Source: Streptomyces lunaelactis
Lineage (GTDB): Bacteria; Actinomycetota; Actinomycetes; Streptomycetales; Streptomycetaceae
Assembly: GCF_003054555.1 (NCBI RefSeq)
Contig: NZ_CP026304.1
Coordinates: 3,906,001 to 3,970,000, forward strand
Direction: 5' to 3'
DNA: 64,000 nucleotides
Below the pieces are notes generated by a model. That model was not told the origin of the DNA. It worked only from the letters and a program-made list of their open reading frames with translations, and did no database searches. Below, one piece after another: positions 59,610 through 64,000 of this stretch. A program made the translations under genes and the position numbers. How positions within the stretch are numbered: position 1 is the stretch's first letter; each line of letters begins with the position of its first letter.

Positions 59610-61007
59610 ATGGTCTCCGAGCAGACAGCCGCCCAGGTCCTCGTCGCGTCCAACCGCGGCCCGGTCTCGTACACGCTGAGCAAGGACGGTTCACTCGACG
59701 CCCGTCGCGGCGGGGGCGGGCTGGTCTCCGGCCTGTCGGCCATCGGTTCCGAGGCGGACGCCCTGTGGGTGTGCGCCGCCCTGGGCGACGGCGACCGCGA
59801 GGCGGTACGGCGAGGGGTCGGCGAGCCCGGGGTGCTGATGCTCGACATCGACCCGGCCGTCCACTCCGACGCGTACAACGGCATCGCGAACTCCGTGCTC
59901 TGGTTCGTCCACCACATGCTCTACCAGACGCCGCTGGAGCCGGTCTTCGACGCGGAGTTCCGCCGGCAGTGGGCCTCCTACGAGACCTACAACCAGGCCT
60001 TCGCGGACGCGCTGGCGGCTCATGCCGCCGAAGGCGCCGCGGTCCTCGTGCAGGACTACCACCTGGCGCTGGTGCCCGGCATGCTCCGCGAGCGGCGGCC
60101 CGACCTCAGGATCGGGCACTTCTCGCACACCCCATGGGCGCCCGTCGACTACTTCCGGATGCTGCCCGACGACATCGCCGAGCAGCTCCTGCGCGGACTC
60201 CTCGGCGCGGACCGGACCTGTTTTCTGACCCGGCGGTGGGCGGATGCGTTCACGGCGTGCTGTGCGGAGGTGCTGGGCGCGGACTCGCTCGCGGGCACCC
60301 GGATCGGGGTGCACGGGCTCGGCGCGGACGCGGACTTCCTGCGGGAGCGCGCGCACCGGCCGGATGTGGCCGAGCGCATGGCCGCGCTGCGCGAACAGGT
60401 GGGCCCCGGGCGCAAGACCATCGTCCGGGTGGACCGTACGGAACTGTCCAAGAACATCGTCCGCGGGCTGCTGGCCTTCCGCCAGCTCCTCATGGCCCGC
60501 CCGGAGTGGCGGGAGCGGGTCGTCCATGTCGCCTTCGCCTACCCCTCCCGGCAGGACCTGGCGGTGTACCGCGACTACACGGCGGAGGTCCAGCGCCTCG
60601 CCGACGAGATCAACTCCGCCTACGGGACGGCGACTTGGACCCCGGTCGTCCTCCATGTGAAGGACGACTTCGCCCGCTCGCTGGCCGCGTACCGGCTGGC
60701 CGACGTCGCCCTGGTCAACCCGATCCGCGACGGCATGAACCTCGTCGCCAAGGAGATCCCGGTCGTCTCCGACGAGGGCTGCGTGCTGGTGCTCTCGCGG
60801 GAGGCGGGGGCGTACGAGGAGCTGGGCGAGGACGCGGTGGTGGTGAATCCGTACGACGTGATGGCCACGGCCGACGCACTCCACGAGGCGCTGACGATGC
60901 CGGACGACGAGCGGTCCCGGCACACCAAGCGGCTCGCGGCCGCGGCGACCGCGCTGCCGCCGCAGCAGTGGTTCCTGGAACAGCTACAGGCGCTGCGCCA
61001 GGGCTGA
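59610..61007 (+). CDS. otsA: Alpha,alpha-trehalose-phosphate synthase (UDP-forming type, GT20)
   Basis: 465 aa. [78 protein letters not shown] and [15 protein letters not shown] are the GT20 core for UDP/GDP-glucose and glucose-6-phosphate. Makes trehalose-6-phosphate. Converges with otsB, 24-nt overlap at the 3' ends. Leaderless start. Confidence 0.95.
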   Translation: MVSEQTAAQVLVASNRGPVSYTLSKDGSLDARRGGGGLVSGLSAIGSEADALWVCAALGDGDREAVRRGVGEPGVLMLDIDPAVHSDAYNGIANSVLWFVHHMLYQTPLEPVFDAEFRRQWASYETYNQAFADALAAHAAEGAAVLVQDYHLALVPGMLRERRPDLRIGHFSHTPWAPVDYFRMLPDDIAEQLLRGLLGADRTCFLTRRWADAFTACCAEVLGADSLAGTRIGVHGLGADADFLRERAHRPDVAERMAALREQVGPGRKTIVRVDRTELSKNIVRGLLAFRQLLMARPEWRERVVHVAFAYPSRQDLAVYRDYTAEVQRLADEINSAYGTATWTPVVLHVKDDFARSLAAYRLADVALVNPIRDGMNLVAKEIPVVSDEGCVLVLSREAGAYEELGEDAVVVNPYDVMATADALHEALTMPDDERSRHTKRLAAAATALPPQQWFLEQLQALRQG

Positions 61008-61832
61008 CAGGAAGCCGACCACCGCGGCAGGGCCCGGCAGCAGCAGATCGGCGCGGTCCGCGAGCTCCGGGACCTCCGCGCTGCCGCTGCACACCAGCAG
61101 TCCGGGGACGCCGTCCGAGCGGAGTTTCTCGACGGCGCCGAAGGCGGGCAGATCGCCGAGGTCGTCGCCCGCGTAGAGCACGGCCTGGGCGTCCACTTCG
61201 CGTACGTACTCGGCGAGGGCCACGCCCTTGTCCATGCCCGGCGGGCGCAGCTCCAGGACCATACGGCCCGGCTCCACGATCAGGCCGTGCCGGGCGGCGA
61301 GCACGGCGAGCGGTCCGCGCAGGGCCTCGAAGGCCGCCTGCGGGTCGGACGCGCGGCGCGTGTGGACCGCGACGGCCTGGCCCTTCTCCTCGATCCAGGT
61401 GCCGTGCCAGGCGCCGATGTCGTCCAGGAATCCCGGGAGTTCGGCGCGGGCCGCCGCGACTCCCGGGTGCGGCGCGGGCGTGCGGACGGTGCCGGTGACG
61501 GCGTCCCAGCGCTCGGCGCCGTAGTGACCGAGGACCACGAGATGGTCCAGGCCCGGCACTCCGGCGAAGCCGCCGTACCGCACGGCGACACCCGCGGGGC
61601 GGCCGGTGACCACGGCGACGGAGGCGACCTTCGGCGCGAGCGCGGCGAGAGCGGGGACGGCGCCGGGGTGGGCGCGGGCCTGCTCGGGGTCGGGCACGAT
61701 CTCGGCGAGGGTGCCGTCGAAGTCGAGGGCGACGACCGCCTGGTCGGGCCGGGCGAGAAGCGCGGCCAGACCATCACGGCCGGCCGGGGTGGACGGCGTC
61801 GGCAAGGGGTGCGCGTACGGAGTGCTGCCCAT
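60984..61832 (-). CDS. otsB: Trehalose-6-phosphate phosphatase
   Basis: 282 aa HAD phosphatase. [19 protein letters not shown] (motif I), VVTGRP (motif II), [20 protein letters not shown] (substrate loop and motif III Lys) and [15 protein letters not shown] (motif IV). Dephosphorylates trehalose-6-phosphate made by OtsA. Unusual: encoded on the opposite strand to otsA with a 24-nt 3' overlap, so the two are not co-transcribed. Confidence 0.95.
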   Translation of the reverse strand: MGSTPYAHPLPTPSTPAGRDGLAALLARPDQAVVALDFDGTLAEIVPDPEQARAHPGAVPALAALAPKVASVAVVTGRPAGVAVRYGGFAGVPGLDHLVVLGHYGAERWDAVTGTVRTPAPHPGVAAARAELPGFLDDIGAWHGTWIEEKGQAVAVHTRRASDPQAAFEALRGPLAVLAARHGLIVEPGRMVLELRPPGMDKGVALAEYVREVDAQAVLYAGDDLGDLPAFGAVEKLRSDGVPGLLVCSGSAEVPELADRADLLLPGPAAVVGFLSALAQRL

Positions 61833-61841
61833 GCCCCGACC

Positions 61842-62078
61842 CTATCGGCGACTGCGCCGGTCGTCTCTGACACGGCGCAGCCGGTTGACCGTGACCGGGT
61901 CGTGGGCCAGGGCGCGCGCGTCGTCGAGGAGGGCGTTGAGCAGCTGGTAGTAGCGGACCGGGGAGATGCCGAGCTGCTCCCGGACGGCGCGCTCCTTGGC
62001 GCCGGGACCCGGCCAGGAGCGGCGCTCCATGGCCAGTACGGCACGGTCCCGCTCGGAGAGCGCATCGTCGTCGGTCAT
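61842..62078 (-). CDS. DUF3263 protein
   Basis: 78 aa. SERDRAVLAMERRSWPGPGAKERAVREQLGISPVRYYQLLNALLDDARALAHDPVTVNRLRRVRD, helix-turn-helix-like and conserved in actinobacteria as DUF3263. Ends RRSRR. TATGTT (as AACATA, 62086-62091) 7 nt before ATG 62078 implies leaderless start. Ends 10 nt before otsB, which it probably precedes in the transcript. Confidence 0.9.
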   Translation of the reverse strand: MTDDDALSERDRAVLAMERRSWPGPGAKERAVREQLGISPVRYYQLLNALLDDARALAHDPVTVNRLRRVRDDRRSRR

Positions 62079-62198
62079 ACGATCCAACATATCCGCGAGT
62101 GGCCCTCCCCGGTCGGCCTGCCGGGCAGTCCGCCGTGGGGCAGTCCGGCTGTCAGGCATTCCCGCTGTCCAGCCCAGTCTGCTACTCGGTGCAGTCTG

Positions 62199-63470
62199 CT
62201 ACTCGGCGCTCTCCGCCGTGGCCGCCGCCCGGCCGATCCGCTCCAGGACGATCGCCGGGCTGCCGCCCGGCTCGACGGCCTTGCCGATGTTCCCCTTGAT
62301 GTTCTCGCTGACCTTCGCCCACGAGGTCTTGCCGACCGGCGGGAGCTCCGAGGTGGGAAGCGCCCGCAGGAACTCCCTCAGGTCCTTGTGCTTCGGGTCC
62401 TTCTCCATCGCCTCGGAGGCGGAGATGGTCGACGGCAGCAGGTCGTTCTGGTCGGCGAAGTCGAGGACGTTCTTGTCGCTGAAGACGAAGTCGAGGAACG
62501 TGCCGACCTCGGCGCGGTGGCCGTTCTGCTTGAAGCCCATGATCCAGTCGGCGACGCCCATCGTCGACTTGGCCTTGCCGGCCCTGCCGGGCAGCGCGAC
62601 CGTGCCGACATCGATGCCCGCCTTCGCGGCGGCCTGCATCAGCGAGGGGTGGCCGTTGAGCATGCCGACCTCACCGCGTGTGAAGGCGGCGAAGGCGTCC
62701 TTGCGGTTCAGCTTGCCGGGGGCGACCGGGCCGGTCAGCTCCTTGTCGACGAGATTCGTCTTCAGCCAGTTGAAGGTGCTGATGTTCGTCTTGGAGCCGA
62801 TCGAGTAGTTGCCGACCGGGTCGACGTACCCTTCTCCGCCGCTGAGCAGCCACATCATGGTCTCGGCCTGGGCCTCTTCGGGACCGAGCGGCAGCGCGAA
62901 GGGGTACTTCGCGTCGGTCTGCTCCTTCAGCTTCACCGCGTCGGCCTGGAGGTCGTCCCAGGTCTGCGGAGTGTCCTTGATCCCGGCCTCGTTGAAGAGC
63001 TTCTTGTTGTAGAAGAGCAGCCGGGTGGAGGCGACGAAGGGCAGGCCGTACTGGACGCGCTTCTGCTCGCCGGCGTCGACGAGGGGTGCGAGGAAGTTGG
63101 ACTGCACGGGTATGGAGAGCAGTTGGTCGGCGGTGTAGAGCTTGTCGGCCGCGGCGTAGTCGGCGTACGCGCCGATCTGTGCGACGTCGGGGGCCTTGCC
63201 GGCCTTTACCATTTCGGCGACCTTGCGGTCGACGTCGTTCCAGGACTCGATCTGGACGTCGACCTTGATGCCGGGGTTCGTCTTCTCGAACTCGGCTACC
63301 AGGTCGGCCCAGTACGCCTTGCTGCTCTCGCCGCCGGCCACGTCGTAGTCGGCCGCGACCAACTTGAGAGTCACGTCGCCGGAACCGCTGGAGGTGCCAC
63401 AGCCCGCGAGTGCCGCTGTCATTCCCAGTGCGGCGACTGCCGCGGTCAGACCCAAGAAGCGCCGCTGCAC
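62199..63470 (-). CDS. Extracellular sugar-binding lipoprotein (ABC importer, family 1)
   Basis: 423 aa. Signal VQRRFLGLTAAVAALGMTAALAGC with lipobox ALAGC; the mature protein has the cluster-B/CUT1 binding fold: LKLVAADYDVAGGE, YWADLVAEFEKTNPGIKVDVQIESW, PDVAQIG, GLPFVASTRLLFYNKKLFNEAG, ALPLGPEEAQAETMMWLLSGG, FTRGEVGMLNGHPSLM. No permease genes in the window. GTG start 63470. Divergent from the SIS gene; an amino-sugar substrate is likely from context. Confidence 0.9.
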   Translation of the reverse strand: MQRRFLGLTAAVAALGMTAALAGCGTSSGSGDVTLKLVAADYDVAGGESSKAYWADLVAEFEKTNPGIKVDVQIESWNDVDRKVAEMVKAGKAPDVAQIGAYADYAAADKLYTADQLLSIPVQSNFLAPLVDAGEQKRVQYGLPFVASTRLLFYNKKLFNEAGIKDTPQTWDDLQADAVKLKEQTDAKYPFALPLGPEEAQAETMMWLLSGGEGYVDPVGNYSIGSKTNISTFNWLKTNLVDKELTGPVAPGKLNRKDAFAAFTRGEVGMLNGHPSLMQAAAKAGIDVGTVALPGRAGKAKSTMGVADWIMGFKQNGHRAEVGTFLDFVFSDKNVLDFADQNDLLPSTISASEAMEKDPKHKDLREFLRALPTSELPPVGKTSWAKVSENIKGNIGKAVEPGGSPAIVLERIGRAAATAESAE

Positions 63471-63564
63471 AGCGTCCCCACCCTCTGCTGTTGGTTGCCC
63501 GTCTTGTCCCAGACGGTCCCCCGCGACTTCCTGAGAAGCTGCGATTTTCCCCCATCCGGGGGTA

Positions 63565-63580
63565 TGAGGTCTACTCCACT
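63565..63580. promoter_or_regulatory. DasR-box-like sequence between the sugar-binding and SIS genes
   Basis: TGAGGTCTACTCCACT matches 12 of 16 positions of the dre consensus as I recall it (AGTGGTCTAGACCACT), in the 248-bp divergent region. The GlcNAc regulator DasR would fit both neighbours. Tentative. Confidence 0.45.
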
Positions 63581-63718
63581 GGATATCACTTCCGCAACGT
63601 CTGTCCCTGAGCCTGCGGGCATTGCCCGGGCGCGCCACGGCCTGCTAAGCACGTCCCCGGCACGAAGTGGCCGGTGCCGGTCCCGAGTTACGCGAAACGT
63701 CGCTAGGAGCCTTCCCGC

Positions 63719-64000
63719 ATGTCCCGTACCGCAGCAGAGATTGCCACCCAGCCCGCGTGCTGGCGACGAGCCGCCGAGGCCGCCGCCCTCTTCGAGGGGT
63801 TGCCGGAGCCGGGTGAGCGCGTCGCCGTCACCGGGTGCGGGACGTCGTGGTTCATGGCGATCGCGTACGCCGCGCTGCGGGAGGCGGCGGGACACGGTGA
63901 GACGGACGCGTTCGCCTCGTCCGAGTTCCCGTCGGGCCGTTCCTACGACCGCGTCGTCGCGATCACGCGCTCGGGGACGACGACGGAGGTGCTGGAGCTG
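63719..64000 (+). CDS. SIS-domain sugar-phosphate isomerase/deaminase-like protein, 3' end outside window
   Basis: 94 codons visible. SRTAAEIATQPACWRRAAEAA, VAVTGCGTSWFMAIAYAAL and VVAITRSGTTTEVLEL are the start of a SIS domain as in AgaS/GlmS isomerase-half proteins; GCGTSW and SGTT bind the sugar phosphate. AGGAG 10 nt before ATG 63719. Runs off the right edge. Amino-sugar metabolism is likely. Confidence 0.88.
   Translation, partial: MSRTAAEIATQPACWRRAAEAAALFEGLPEPGERVAVTGCGTSWFMAIAYAALREAAGHGETDAFASSEFPSGRSYDRVVAITRSGTTTEVLEL

Overview
The window is a piece of a high-GC actinomycete chromosome and almost certainly a Streptomyces or close relative. Reasons seen in the sequence: overwhelming G/C at codon third positions; WhiJ/BldB-type XRE + DUF397 gene pairs; two CIRCE operators in front of a groEL2-type gene; futalosine-pathway genes; a bacterial XPB helicase; and many promoters of the TAnnnT + 6-7 nt + start codon (leaderless) kind. 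From memory, the stretch from about 26 kb to the right end resembles the mqnB/mqnD to groEL2 neighbourhood of S. coelicolor (SCO4327/SCO4326 down to about SCO4285). I could not check this by search.

Layout. 1-9 kb: small metabolic and regulatory genes (partial DHFR-like protein, secreted protein, AhpD-like protein divergent from a MarR regulator, Uma2 nuclease, aldo/keto reductase, 28-aa membrane peptide, RNA ligase-like phosphodiesterase, MFS exporter with its MarR, AzgA-type purine permease, DUF2530). 9-16 kb: CtpE-like P-type ATPase, LysR/EamA divergent pair, an accessory patch with an HxlR-controlled gene, a truncated membrane gene next to a palindrome, and a membrane protein + winged-helix regulator operon with three palindromic sites. 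16-19 kb: an anti-sigma-like ATPase / XRE / DUF397 locus. 19.5-22 kb: a HEAT-repeat membrane protein coupled to a processive family-2 glycosyltransferase. 22-44 kb: conserved actinobacterial core (sacsin-like ATPase, DUF3027, MFS, DUF2771 lipoprotein, MqnB, MqnD, CspB-like protein, HAD hydrolase, helicase-associated protein, XPB, GT87, HelR-like ATPase, CutC). 44-48 kb: MurNAc recycling operon (RpiR regulator, MurQ, PTS EIIBC). 48-54 kb: MacB-type ABC exporter, a second XRE/DUF397 locus, then a 0.88-kb inverted duplication with a perfect 47-nt central palindrome next to a broken amidohydrolase gene. 53-64 kb: cyclophilin, GroEL2, cold-shock protein, a SAM-riboswitch operon (ThrC-family enzyme + sulfur-carrier protein), GpgS, OtsA/OtsB, a sugar-binding lipoprotein and a partial SIS sugar-phosphate protein.

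How the genes work together. The clearest functional module is the riboswitch operon at 56.3-58.1 kb. A SAM-I type aptamer precedes a threonine-synthase-family enzyme and a MoaD/ThiS-like protein ending in GlyGly, an arrangement that fits homocysteine/methionine synthesis better than threonine synthesis. Amino-sugar handling recurs in murQ/murP, the SIS gene and two DasR-box-like sequences. GpgS, OtsA and OtsB point to compatible-solute and trehalose metabolism. Genome decay and rearrangement show at four places: 13.7 kb (truncated membrane gene), 15.0/17.0 kb (28-nt exact repeat), 36.1 kb (serine-recombinase N-terminus) and 52.9 kb (amidohydrolase). No CRISPR array, tRNA, rRNA or intact mobile element was recognised.
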